Part shown: piece after piece, positions 9,338 to 18,247 of the stretch | Layout of the letters: every line of letters begins with the position of its first letter | Position numbering within the stretch: position 1 is the first letter of the stretch | NCBI GenBank assembly: GCA_049698775.1 | Contig: JBAVYM010000049.1 | Span: 74,995-138,994 of the forward strand | Reading direction: 5' to 3' | Length of the DNA: 64,000 bases | Source: REEB76 sp049698775 | GTDB lineage: Bacteria; Pseudomonadota; Gammaproteobacteria; Natronospirales; REEB76 | Program-made: the position numbers and the translations under genes | Notes under the pieces: generated by a model | Told to the model about the DNA's origin: nothing | The model's database searches: none | What the model saw: the letters and a program-made list of their open reading frames with translations, nothing else

Positions 9338-10480
9338 ATGCGCGCCCAACGCCTTGACAGAATTTTCGTCACGTCCCATCAAAGCGGCCTGTCGCTCATC
9401 GAACTGTTGATTGCCATGGTGGTGGGCCTGATCCTGCTGGCCGGCGTGCTCGCTATCTTCATCTCCGGCCGCAAGGGCTACGGCGCCAACAGCGCCGTCG
9501 CCCAGGTGCAGGAAAACGGCCGCTTCGCGCTGGATTTCATCCGCAATGACACTCGCATGAGCAGCTACATGGGCTGCACCACCACGGCCCGTACCAACGC
9601 CATCGTGAACCCGTTAGGACAGCTCTACAATTTCCTGCTGCCGGTGTACGGATATGAATTTAATGGTACCGATCCGTCCACCGCCACCTCCGCGTCACCC
9701 TACGCCATCGCATCGGAGAATCCTGCAAAGATTGTCATGAGCGGCGGCAGTTGGACGCCGGCGGCCGATGTTACGCTTCCGATCAGCGCAATCCCGGGCA
9801 GCGATGCGCTGGTGCTGTATACCGCGGTGGGCAACCCCGTGTACGTCACCACACCCACCGCCGGCGGCGTCATCACCGTGAATGACAGCACCCCGTTTGT
9901 CGCTGGACAATTGACGGTGATAACCGATTGCCTGCGCAGCACCGTATTCCAGATGAGCGCCACCTCTAACAGCGTGCCCGGCACGCTCACAGTAGGCGGC
10001 GGCGGACCACCCGGTCCCGGCAATAGCGCAAGCAGCTTCAGCGTGGGCTACGAAATGGGCGCACAAGTACTGACGGCGGATGCCATCGTGTATTACGTGG
10101 GTCAGGGCGCCGATAACTCGCCGGCGCTGTTCCGGGTGGATGTATTGCCGGACGGCAGTCTGGGAATCCCGCAGGAATTGGTGCCGGGCGTCGAGAACAT
10201 GCAGGCGCTGTATGGCGTAGATACCACCGGCGGTTCGCTGTCCACGCCCAATCAATATCTGGACGCCGCCGACGTGGATGCCACCGGCAATTGGCCCAAT
10301 GTACTGAGCGTGCAAATCGGTTTGCTGGTGCGCAGCGACCCCGGCGCCATGCCGCTGCCGACGATTGCACAGAAATTCAATATCCTCGATACCTATGTCA
10401 CGGCGCCGATGGATACACGCCTGCGCCACGTGTTCACGGCCACCATTTATTTAAGAAACGCGCCGTTGCCTACCAGTTGA
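9338..10480 (+). CDS. pilW: Type IV pilus minor pilin PilW (copy 2)
   Basis: A 380-aa PilW-family minor pilin with the prepilin motif QSG then LSLIELLIAMVVGLILLAG, clearly paralogous to the window's first gene. It starts 2 nt after the pilV stop codon. It shares YYVGQGAD, the PQELVPGVENM segment and the C-terminal MDTRLRHVF with relatives, while the central part (about 80-250) is divergent from copy 1. It is probably an inner-membrane/pilus-tip component loaded with PilX and PilY1 of its own cluster. Confidence 0.93.
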   Translation: MRAQRLDRIFVTSHQSGLSLIELLIAMVVGLILLAGVLAIFISGRKGYGANSAVAQVQENGRFALDFIRNDTRMSSYMGCTTTARTNAIVNPLGQLYNFLLPVYGYEFNGTDPSTATSASPYAIASENPAKIVMSGGSWTPAADVTLPISAIPGSDALVLYTAVGNPVYVTTPTAGGVITVNDSTPFVAGQLTVITDCLRSTVFQMSATSNSVPGTLTVGGGGPPGPGNSASSFSVGYEMGAQVLTADAIVYYVGQGADNSPALFRVDVLPDGSLGIPQELVPGVENMQALYGVDTTGGSLSTPNQYLDAADVDATGNWPNVLSVQIGLLVRSDPGAMPLPTIAQKFNILDTYVTAPMDTRLRHVFTATIYLRNAPLPTS

Positions 10481-10527
10481 GCATGTGGCCGATAGTGATA
10501 GTCGTTTATATATTAAGGTGAATAGCC

Positions 10528-11097
10528 ATGCATCGCAAACCCAGTTCAGTTGAACCCCTGCCCCGCACACAGGACGGCTTTGTGCTGATCGTGGCACTGG
10601 TGCTGCTCCTGGTCCTCACCGTCCTGGGTCTGGCGGCCGCCCAGAGCACCTCGCTGGAAGAACGCATGGCCGGCAACGCGCGCAACCACGATCTGGCCTT
10701 CCAGGCCGCCGAAGCCGGGCTGAACGCGGCCGACGCCGGGATCCTGGAGGGCATGTGGTCGAACGCGAATTATGCCGGCAACGCCAATGGCCTGTACTTG
10801 TTATCCACCTGCTGCGCGCCCGCAAGCGGTTGGACTTCCGCTTGGACCGTGGGCGGCGTCTGGGGTGGCGCACTGCCTGCCGATACGGCGGTGCCGGGAT
10901 TGAACATTGCCGGCGTGTCGCAGCAACCGGTATTCATCATCGAGCAATTGCCGCCGGTGGCACCGCCCGGCAGCAACTTGGCGCAGCAACAGAACGGTTC
11001 CGGTTCACCGCCGGTGCAGCCGTATCGCATCACCGTGTATGCAACCGGCGGCGACCAGACCACGCATGTGCTGCTGCAAACCGTGGTCGTTCAATAA
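10528..11097 (+). CDS. pilX: Type IV pilus minor pilin PilX (copy 2)
   Basis: A 189-aa PilX paralogue with leader, hydrophobic helix (FVLIVALVLLLVLTVLGLAA) and TSLEERMAGNARNHDLAFQ. AAGGTG stands 8-9 nt upstream of the ATG. The C-terminal QPVFIIEQLPPV and YRITVYATGGD mirror the first PilX, so both copies keep the same architecture. It lies 47 nt after pilW and 59 nt before pilY1. Confidence 0.92.
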   Translation: MHRKPSSVEPLPRTQDGFVLIVALVLLLVLTVLGLAAAQSTSLEERMAGNARNHDLAFQAAEAGLNAADAGILEGMWSNANYAGNANGLYLLSTCCAPASGWTSAWTVGGVWGGALPADTAVPGLNIAGVSQQPVFIIEQLPPVAPPGSNLAQQQNGSGSPPVQPYRITVYATGGDQTTHVLLQTVVVQ

Positions 11098-11156
11098 ATG
11101 AGCTTCATGAAGCTGAAATATAGTCCGGCCTCGTCAACGTACGCGGGATAACCATC

Positions 11157-14100
11157 ATGAACAGGCAAGTTGCAGTGAAAGTCGTATTCGTCAAAGCCGG
11201 CGTGGCAACGCTGGCCGCCGTGCTCACCGCGAGCATCGGCGTCATCAGCCTGCCCGCGTTCGCAGCCACGCCGGTGGTGTCCATCTCCAACATTCCGCTG
11301 ACGCTGGTGGCGCCTGCGCATCCGCAGGTGATCCTGGCGGTACCCAATTCACAATCCATGGACGGTGACTTGTCCGGCGCCATCATGACCGGTTCCGGCG
11401 CCAGCAGTATTCCCTCGCAGCTCGGCAGCTCCAGCTCGCCGGTGGATTTCACCGTGCCCGCGGGCTTCACACCGCCGGTAAGTGGGGGCATCGCGGGCAG
11501 TTCACAGCCGTACACTTCGGTGATCGGCGGTAACCAAGTGGACAACTCCCCCAGCCGGCTGAATGTTGCCAAGAGCGCCATCCAGGCCATCCTCGATTCC
11601 TTTGTTGGCAGCACGGATTTCGGTCTGCTGACCTATAACACTGGTGCCCCGACACTTTACAACACATGGCTGTATGCCATGAGTAACGCCGGTGGTTTCA
11701 CGTTTTCAAACACCAACACGCCGGCGCCGCCGCTTGGTGAGTACATCGCAAACCCGTGTTACAACATTCCCTCGGGCAATACGGTTTACACCGACTGCAA
11801 CAGCATGAAGGCGCTGCTGGGTGCAAACCTGCTGACCATGCCGTACATGCTGGTGCAGTTCTCCAGCGACGACCCCGACATCAACGACGTGTTATACGCT
11901 GGAGGTGAAGCCCCGGTGTGCCTGGTGTATGGCGCTGTCAACCCGGCGAATCCTTATACACACTATACGTTAGGTGACTATAACGACGGTGGCATCACGG
12001 TCACATACGGTTCCAACATCAACGCGTGTGCCAACACTACCGGTCCCACCAACGCCGGTTTCGTGCCTTTCCAGCCACAGACGATGTACATGCAGCGGGG
12101 CTTCGGCTATTACACAACTGCGACCGACAACACTGGCAATCTGTTGCTGTCATTGCAAACCGCCGGCAACAATCCGACGCCGGCGCAGATCGCCGCCACC
12201 ATCGCCAAGTTCACACCTTATCTGCAACCCGAAACCAACAACACAGGCAGCGGCGAAATCAAGGCCGTGGCCGTGCAATCCCCCATCGCCGGGATACTCA
12301 AGAGAGCCGTGGCGTACTACGCCACCAATCCGCCCTCCAGCAACGGCTGCCCGCCGCAACGCTACGTCATCATGATTACCGATGGCCTGCCCACCGAGGA
12401 TCTGAGCGGTAAAAACTGGCCGCCGCTGGGCAGCGCGGCGGCGCAATCCTCGCCCAACGGCTACGGCGTCAGCGCTACCTTCAACGGTGACGGTTCACTC
12501 AACACCACCACTGACCAGGCACTCACCGACACCATCGCGCAATTGGCGGCGCTCAAGGCCGCCGGCGTCAAAACCTACATCGTCGGCGTGGGCGCCGGCG
12601 TGGATCCCGCCTTGAATCCGCAAGCCGCAGCCACACTCACCGCCATGGCCATGGCCGGCGATACCAGCAATTACTACGCCGCCACCAGCCCGGCACAAGT
12701 GGCGCTGGACATGACCGCGATCCTGTCCGCCATCGAGGCCGCCAACATGTCCACCAGTTCCGCGGCAGTGAATTCCACCGGCCTCAAGGCCGGGGCCGTG
12801 GCGTACCAGGCCCAGTTCACTTCCGCCGATACACCTTGGCAGGACTGGACCGGCAATCTGGTGGCCTATCCGATTCTTGCGAATGGCACCGTGAGCACCA
12901 CGACTCCCCTGTGGTCGAGTCAGACCCAGCTTGACCTGCAAAGCCCCGCCAACCGCATCATTGCGACCTGGGATCCGGCGGTAAGTACCGGCATACCGCT
13001 TGAATGGTGTAGCAGCCTTTGCGGCGCCGGCAGCATAGACAGCAGCACCGCGCTCGGCCTGGATCTCATGACCAGTCCCACCGACCTGCTGGGTTCCGCG
13101 CGGCTTAATTACCTGCGCGGGGTTCATTCGGACGAACAACAATTCGCCGGCGGCACTTTCCGCAATCGCTCGCATGTCCTGGGCGACATCGTGGACAGCA
13201 ACCCGCTGTTTGTGGGACCGCCCAACGGGCCGTTCCAGGATCCTTCTTATATAAGTTTCGAGCTGGCCCAGGCCAGCCGCGCGCCGATGCTGTACGTGGG
13301 CGCCAATGACGGCATGCTGCACGCCATTGACCCGTCCACCGGCAACGAGAAATTCGCTTACGTTCCCAACGGCGTGTTCACCAACCTCATCAACCTGACC
13401 AAGCCGACCTACAACCAGAACCACCAGTTCTTCGTGGACGGTTCGCCCACATCCGGCGATGTGCAGTTCAGCGACAGCAGTTGGCATTCCATACTGGTTG
13501 GCGGTCTGAATGCCGGCGGCAACAGTATCTATGCGCTGGATGTCACCAACCCCGCCGCCATCACCAGTGAATCCGCGCTGGCCTCCGACGTGTTATGGGA
13601 GTACAGCGACCCGAGCGGTTTGTTGGGCCTGACCTACAGCCAGCCCTTCATTGCACGCACCAACGTCACCGGCTCGAATTTCGTGGTGTTCTTCGGCTCC
13701 GGCTACAACAACAGCGATGGCAATCCGTATCTGTACGCGGTCAATGCCCAGACCGGCACACTGTTGGCGCGCATCAACCTGTGCGCGTCGGTGGCGCCCA
13801 ATCCCTGCAATAGCGGTTTGCCCAACGGACTCTCGAGCCCGGTGGCGCTGAACAGCGGCGGTGCGCTTTCCTTGCCGGACGACACCGTGTACGCGGGTGA
13901 CCTGCAGGGCAATCTGTGGAAAGTGAATATCTCCAATTCCAATCCCGCGAGCTGGACGGTGCAACTGCTGTTCCAGGCCAGGGATAGCTCCGGCAACCCG
14001 CAAGCCATTACGGTCGCGCCGGTGGTGTCACTGCATCCGAACTTCCCGCGCGATACCGGCACCATCGTGTATTTCGGCACTGGCCAGCTTCTGGGTACAC

Positions 14101-14687
14101 CGGACTTGAGCACCACCGGTACCCAGACTTTCTACGGTGTCTGGGACAAGCCGGGCTTGTCGAGCGTTCTCACGCGCAGCAATCTGGAGCAGCAAACCCT
14201 GTCCGCCCCCACGCCGGGTCCTGCCGGCACCACGGTGCGGACGGTGACCAGCAATACGATCAACTGGAGCAGCCAATACGGTTGGTATGAAGACCTGTCC
14301 ATTTCCGGCGAGCGCGTGGTCACGAATCCGCGGCTCGAGAACAGCGCGGTGGTATTCACCACCTACGTGCCTACCACCAGTAGTTGCGCGGTGGGCGGCG
14401 CCTCCTGGCTGCTGGCGGTCAATTTCAAGAACGGCGGCTCGTTCCCCAGTCCGGAACTGGACCTGAACGGCGACGGCAGCCTGAACTCTGGCGACCAGGT
14501 GGGCGGGCAGAATCCGGTGGGCCTGTACCTGGGAGCGGTGTATTCCGCGGCACCTACCGTCATCTCGGCCAGTTTGGGCAGCGTAAAAGCTGTCAAACTG
14601 GTATCCGAATCCAGCGGCGCCATCAAGGCGGTCGGCCAGGCTGGTCCGCCCAGCCAGCGTCAATCGTGGCGGGAAATTCAAAACTAG
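11157..14687 (+). CDS. pilY1: PilY1-like pilus tip adhesin/biogenesis factor (copy 2)
   Basis: An 1176-aa exported protein. A signal peptide ends near AFA at about residue 36. The vWA-like region has a first motif NSQSM near 62-66 (again not DxSxS) and RYVIMITDGLPTEDL near 402. The propeller begins with NRSHVLGDIVDS near 669. An EF-hand-like loop, DLNGDGSLNSGD, is at residues 1102-1113. It is about 250 residues shorter than copy 1, close to the common PilY1 length. The C-terminus, RQSWREIQN, resembles other PilY1 ends. Likely pilus tip adhesin/anti-retraction factor. The two copies may give pili of different binding specificity, which is an inference. Confidence 0.93.
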   Translation: MNRQVAVKVVFVKAGVATLAAVLTASIGVISLPAFAATPVVSISNIPLTLVAPAHPQVILAVPNSQSMDGDLSGAIMTGSGASSIPSQLGSSSSPVDFTVPAGFTPPVSGGIAGSSQPYTSVIGGNQVDNSPSRLNVAKSAIQAILDSFVGSTDFGLLTYNTGAPTLYNTWLYAMSNAGGFTFSNTNTPAPPLGEYIANPCYNIPSGNTVYTDCNSMKALLGANLLTMPYMLVQFSSDDPDINDVLYAGGEAPVCLVYGAVNPANPYTHYTLGDYNDGGITVTYGSNINACANTTGPTNAGFVPFQPQTMYMQRGFGYYTTATDNTGNLLLSLQTAGNNPTPAQIAATIAKFTPYLQPETNNTGSGEIKAVAVQSPIAGILKRAVAYYATNPPSSNGCPPQRYVIMITDGLPTEDLSGKNWPPLGSAAAQSSPNGYGVSATFNGDGSLNTTTDQALTDTIAQLAALKAAGVKTYIVGVGAGVDPALNPQAAATLTAMAMAGDTSNYYAATSPAQVALDMTAILSAIEAANMSTSSAAVNSTGLKAGAVAYQAQFTSADTPWQDWTGNLVAYPILANGTVSTTTPLWSSQTQLDLQSPANRIIATWDPAVSTGIPLEWCSSLCGAGSIDSSTALGLDLMTSPTDLLGSARLNYLRGVHSDEQQFAGGTFRNRSHVLGDIVDSNPLFVGPPNGPFQDPSYISFELAQASRAPMLYVGANDGMLHAIDPSTGNEKFAYVPNGVFTNLINLTKPTYNQNHQFFVDGSPTSGDVQFSDSSWHSILVGGLNAGGNSIYALDVTNPAAITSESALASDVLWEYSDPSGLLGLTYSQPFIARTNVTGSNFVVFFGSGYNNSDGNPYLYAVNAQTGTLLARINLCASVAPNPCNSGLPNGLSSPVALNSGGALSLPDDTVYAGDLQGNLWKVNISNSNPASWTVQLLFQARDSSGNPQAITVAPVVSLHPNFPRDTGTIVYFGTGQLLGTPDLSTTGTQTFYGVWDKPGLSSVLTRSNLEQQTLSAPTPGPAGTTVRTVTSNTINWSSQYGWYEDLSISGERVVTNPRLENSAVVFTTYVPTTSSCAVGGASWLLAVNFKNGGSFPSPELDLNGDGSLNSGDQVGGQNPVGLYLGAVYSAAPTVISASLGSVKAVKLVSESSGAIKAVGQAGPPSQRQSWREIQN

Positions 14688-14726
14688 GCGCAGCGAGCCC
14701 GGCGCTTGCTGCAGGAGGTTGGACAA

Positions 14727-15050
14727 ATGTCGAGAGCATTCAAACCCGTATTCATCGTGGCAGGTCTGCTCATGGCTGCTTGCCTGTGCTCCGGAGCGTT
14801 CGCGAGCTACGCAGTGCCCGATGAGAACATCGGGACCGGCACCATCCAGGCGGTGGACTATGTCAACCATACCGTTACTGTGGCGGGCCATGTGTACCGG
14901 ATTTCCCCCAAGGCTGCCTACTCAGACAACGGCAAGAATGCCGGCGTCTTGCAACCCGGCGTGAAAATCCAGTTCACCTCGAATGGCCCGGTGAATAATC
15001 CCGGCTCGCGCATCGTCAATATCGTTGTGCTTCCTCCGGCATCGGACTAA
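14727..15050 (+). CDS. Small exported PilY2-like protein (copy 2)
   Basis: A 107-aa protein. The ATG at 14727 has an ideal AGGAGG at 14713-14718, so the open frame back to the TTG at 14706 is not used. A signal peptide with cleavage near AFA is followed by a small domain that aligns with the protein at 6061 (VDYVNHTVTVAGHVY, RISPKAAYSD). The repeated position between pilY1 and pilE in both clusters supports a conserved role with PilY1. No catalytic motif is seen. Confidence 0.72.
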   Translation: MSRAFKPVFIVAGLLMAACLCSGAFASYAVPDENIGTGTIQAVDYVNHTVTVAGHVYRISPKAAYSDNGKNAGVLQPGVKIQFTSNGPVNNPGSRIVNIVVLPPASD

Positions 15051-15059
15051 GATTCCGGC

Positions 15060-15494
15060 ATGTCAAATAGCATTCATGAACCATGCAGCCGCGGTTTCTC
15101 ACTCATCGAGCTGATGGTCGTGGTGGCGATCATCGGCATCATTGCCGCCATCGCTTATCCGTCCTATGAGCGCTCGGTGCTTAAGTCCCACCGTTCGGAT
15201 GCCGAGAACCTGCTTACCAACGACGCCCAGATCCTGGAACGCTGCTATACCCAGAACTTTTCGTACAGCGTGGCCTGTACCCCGAACTTGGCCACTTCCA
15301 CACAATACCGCTATTACACCCTGACCTCACCGGCCGCTTCCATTACCTCGAATGCGTACGCACTAAGAGCCACAGCCGTTGGTAATCAGTTGAACGACAC
15401 CGATTGCAACAGCTTCAGCATCAATAACACCGGCCAAAAGACCGCCCTGAATTCCGGCGGCACCGACAATTCCACCGTCTGCTGGAACCAGTAA
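15060..15494 (+). CDS. pilE: Type IV pilus minor pilin PilE (copy 2)
   Basis: A 144-aa pilin with leader MSNSIHEPCSRG, then FSLIELMVVVAIIGIIAAIAY. From YERSVLKSHRSDAENLL to the TQYRYYTLT segment, and again over the last 32 residues, it is almost identical to PilE copy 1. The central stretch differs (SPAASITSNAYALRA against RPPTTVAATTYALTV). It closes the second cluster. The near identity of the flanks suggests recent duplication or ongoing gene conversion. Confidence 0.92.
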   Translation: MSNSIHEPCSRGFSLIELMVVVAIIGIIAAIAYPSYERSVLKSHRSDAENLLTNDAQILERCYTQNFSYSVACTPNLATSTQYRYYTLTSPAASITSNAYALRATAVGNQLNDTDCNSFSINNTGQKTALNSGGTDNSTVCWNQ

Positions 15495-15628
15495 GTTTTT
15501 GGTCGATCCCGCGGCGCGATATACAAAGTCGCGGCTGCCGCACATTCCATTCCGCTTCCGCGTGTGGTCCCGCTTGCGCCCATACCCTGGTTACGCCACC
15601 ATACGGCCCCCGTGCCGGACACTTCTGC

Positions 15629-17203
15629 ATGCCTGCTCCCAAACCGCTTGACCCACGCCTGAACCGATTGCTGGCAAGTACTTCCGCACCGCTGCTGCGC
15701 GGCGGTCTCAAGGGTCTGGAGAAGGAAAGCCTGCGGGTCAATGCTGAAGGCCGCATCGCCCAGACCGGTCATCCGCTTTCTCTGGGCGCAGCCCTTACTC
15801 ACCCGAGCATCACCACCGATTACTCCGAAGCCTTGATTGAGCTGGTCACTCCGCCTCTCGACGGCGTGCAAGATACGCTGGGTTCCCTCTGCGACATTCA
15901 CAGCTTCGTTTACCAGCACCTGGACGGCGAAATGCTGTGGGCCACCAGCATGCCCTGCGCGCTGGAGGACGAGGCCAACATCCCCATCGCGCGCTACGGC
16001 AAATCCAACGTGGGCATGATGAAACACGTGTACCGCCGTGGCCTGGGTTACCGCTACGGACGCACCATGCAAACGATTTCCGGCGTGCACTTCAACTACT
16101 CGTTTCCCGAAGGCCTGTGGCCGGCGCTCAAGGAACTGCAGGAAGATCGCCGTCCACTGCGGGAATTCGTGGACGATTCCTATTTCAGCATGTTGCGCAA
16201 TTTCCAGCGGCTCGGCTGGCTGATACCGTATTTCTTCGGTGCTTCGCCGGCAGTGTGCAAGAGTTTCTTCCATGGCCGCGACCCGGGCTTCAGGCAATTC
16301 GACACCAGCACCTGGTACCTGCCTTATGCCACCTCCCTGCGCATGAGCGACATCGGCTACAAGAACAAGAACCAGTCCCACATCGGCGTGCACTACAACA
16401 GTCTCGATGATTACATCGCGACAATCACCCGCGCCATCAGCACGCCCGAGCCTGAATACGAAGCCATTGGCGTCAAGATCAACGGTGAATACCGCCAGCT
16501 CAATGCCAATATCCTGCAGATTGAAAACGAGTTCTACACTTTCGTGCGGCCCAAACAGCCCATCGCGTCAGGCGAACGTGCCGCGCTCGCGCTCAGGAAA
16601 CGCGGCGTGATGTACGCCGAGGTGCGGGCTCTGGACGTGAACGCCTACGATCCGGTGGGTGCGGATGCGCCGGCGCTGCGCTTCATCGAAGCGCTGCTGG
16701 CCCTGTGCCTGTTGCACGACAGCCCGCCCGTTTCCGAACAGGAGCAGCAGATAATCAACCACAACCAGACGCAGACCGCCTGCTGCGGCCGGGATCCGGC
16801 GCTGCGGCTACAACGCGACGGCCGCGACGTCTCGCTGCTGGATTGGGCACGTGACATCACCGGCCAAATGGATGGTATCTGCGAGATACTTGACGGCAAC
16901 GACGCCGGCAAACCCTATAGCGCATCGCTCAAGACGCGGCGCGAAGAACTGGCTGATCCAGCGCGCCTGCCTTCGGCACGTATTCTTGCGGATATGCGTC
17001 AGCACGGCGAAAGTTTCTTGCGCTTCGCCAAACGTCTCTCGGAACAGCACCGGGATTATTTCCGGCAACGCAAACTATCGCCCACAATCCAGACGCAGTT
17101 CGAACAGCTGGCGCGGGAATCCCTGGTAAAGCAGGTGCAGATCGAGGCCACCGACCGCCTGCCCTTCGACGATTACCTCAAGCAGTATTTCGCCCAGACC
17201 TGA
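15629..17203 (+). CDS. gshA: Glutamate-cysteine ligase
   Basis: A 524-aa protein of the proteobacterial (E. coli GshA) family, which forms gamma-glutamylcysteine from glutamate, cysteine and ATP, the first step of glutathione synthesis in the cytosol. Recognisable segments are GLEKESLRV near residue 30, TDYSEALIELVTPPL near 70, MPCALEDEANIPIARYG near 108, and RTMQTISGVHFNYSFPE near 146. The length matches E. coli (518 aa). The start at ATG 15629 is the first in frame. It appears to be a single-gene unit between the pilin cluster and the RAYT locus; no gshB is in the window. Confidence 0.95.
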   Translation: MPAPKPLDPRLNRLLASTSAPLLRGGLKGLEKESLRVNAEGRIAQTGHPLSLGAALTHPSITTDYSEALIELVTPPLDGVQDTLGSLCDIHSFVYQHLDGEMLWATSMPCALEDEANIPIARYGKSNVGMMKHVYRRGLGYRYGRTMQTISGVHFNYSFPEGLWPALKELQEDRRPLREFVDDSYFSMLRNFQRLGWLIPYFFGASPAVCKSFFHGRDPGFRQFDTSTWYLPYATSLRMSDIGYKNKNQSHIGVHYNSLDDYIATITRAISTPEPEYEAIGVKINGEYRQLNANILQIENEFYTFVRPKQPIASGERAALALRKRGVMYAEVRALDVNAYDPVGADAPALRFIEALLALCLLHDSPPVSEQEQQIINHNQTQTACCGRDPALRLQRDGRDVSLLDWARDITGQMDGICEILDGNDAGKPYSASLKTRREELADPARLPSARILADMRQHGESFLRFAKRLSEQHRDYFRQRKLSPTIQTQFEQLARESLVKQVQIEATDRLPFDDYLKQYFAQT

Positions 17204-17251
17204 AATTCCCGTGGCATCGTGGAAACGACTCCATTGTAGGATCATCAGGAC

Positions 17252-17330
17252 CTTGTGGGAGCGGCGATGACCGTCAAGGATGGCGGAAATGCAGATTTTG
17301 CAGGAGCAAAAATCTGCCCTCGCCGCGATT
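17252..17330 (+). repeat. REP-like hairpin, left of RAYT
   Basis: This reads CTTGTGGGAGCGGCGA at one end and TCGCCGCGATT at the other, enclosing a second palindrome (CAGATTTT...AAAATCTG), so the whole unit can fold as a branched hairpin. The same outer ends occur in inverted orientation just after the transposase gene at 17827-17856, and related units occur at 17895 and 39195. Confidence 0.75.
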
Positions 17331-17361
17331 GATTATGATTTACATCTCAGGGACGAGAGCC

Positions 17362-17820
17362 ATGCCGAGATCACGGGATTTACGCAAGGGCCGTGTGTCG
17401 GAGCCGGGGCGCGCGTATATCCTGACTACCGTCACCGCCAGGCGCGCACACCTTTTTGCAAATTTTTTGTCAGGCCGGGAAATAGCCCGTGCCATTGCAT
17501 GGCATGACCGGGCTGGCTGGAGCAGAACCCTGGCTTGGGTCGTCATGCCCGATCACGTACACTGGCTGTTGATACTGGACCAGCGCGGCTCCCTGGACCA
17601 ATTGATGCGCTCTTTCAAGGGCTATACAGCGCGGGCACTGAATGTACGGCTCCAACGCAAAGGAATTCCGCTTTGGCAACCTGGGTTTCACGACCATGCT
17701 GTGCGTGGAGACGAAGATTTGCGGCGCCTGGCGCGGTATATTGTGACGAATCCGTTGCGGGCCAGGTTGGTGGAAGACATTGGACAATACCATTTGTGGG
17801 ATGCAATCTGGTTGGAGTGA
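17362..17820 (+). CDS. REP-associated tyrosine transposase (RAYT, Y1_Tnp/IS200-like)
   Basis: A 152-aa protein from the ATG at 17362 (the frame is open to a TTG at 17329 inside the REP hairpin). The N-terminus MPRSRDLRKGRVSEPGRAY is characteristic of RAYTs. The HUH metal motif is HVH in VMPDHVHWLLIL, and the probable nucleophile tyrosine lies in SFKGYTARALN. A C-terminal RRLARYIVTNPLRARLV segment is also typical. RAYTs are single-copy domesticated relatives of IS200/IS605 transposases that cleave REP palindromes. The inverted REP hairpins on both sides and further REPs elsewhere in the window support an intact REP/RAYT system. Confidence 0.92.
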   Translation: MPRSRDLRKGRVSEPGRAYILTTVTARRAHLFANFLSGREIARAIAWHDRAGWSRTLAWVVMPDHVHWLLILDQRGSLDQLMRSFKGYTARALNVRLQRKGIPLWQPGFHDHAVRGDEDLRRLARYIVTNPLRARLVEDIGQYHLWDAIWLE

Positions 17821-17826
17821 TCGAGG

Positions 17827-17856
17827 AATCGTGGCGAGTATCGCCACTCCCACAAG
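17827..17856 (-). repeat. REP-like hairpin, right of RAYT
   Basis: On the minus strand this reads CTTGTGGGAGTGGCGATACT then CGCCACGATT, matching the outer ends of the left REP in inverted orientation. A degenerate unit (TTTGTAGGAGTGACGGG) follows at about 17873. Confidence 0.75.
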
Positions 17857-17894
17857 AATTATGTTTTTGAGTTTGTAGGAGTGACGGGTATTTT

Positions 17895-17921
17895 GTGGGA
17901 GCGACGGTCCCCGCCGCGATT
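17895..17921 (+). repeat. REP element
   Basis: GTGGGAGCGACGGTCCCCGC followed by CGCGATT. It differs at one position from the copy at 39196-39222. This is the third REP in the RAYT neighbourhood. Confidence 0.75.
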
Positions 17922-18022
17922 CTATGTCTCTATGGTGAGAGAGGTGATACCAACCGCGATTCTTCGATACTTATCGTCCAACAGCGCTAAAATATCCACC
18001 TCCAGGAAATACATGCTCCAAC

Positions 18023-18244
18023 ATGAACACTGACGAATCCAAAAAACACTACGGCATCCATTGCAGCCTGCCGCCGGATGACCCGATGTCCGCGCCGCAT
18101 CTGCTGGGTCCGGACTGGGAAGCCTACCGCTGGTACGATACCAAAGAGGAACGGGACCGGGATTTTGAGGATTACCGCCGCGAGCACATCTATTCACGCC
18201 GTGGCGACAAGCCCAGCGTGATCTACGCGAAAATCCAGCGCTGA
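18023..18244 (+). CDS. Small uncharacterised protein
   Basis: A 73-aa acidic, soluble protein with no signal peptide or membrane segment. Notable stretches are HLLGPDWEAYRWYDTKEERD and the C-terminal GDKPSVIYAKIQR. I do not recognise a family with a known function. Its stop is 3 nt before the start of the DsbA-family gene, so the two are probably one transcription unit. Coding use looks like that of its neighbours. The Shine-Dalgarno region is weak. Confidence 0.7.
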   Translation: MNTDESKKHYGIHCSLPPDDPMSAPHLLGPDWEAYRWYDTKEERDRDFEDYRREHIYSRRGDKPSVIYAKIQR

Positions 18245-18247
18245 CCC

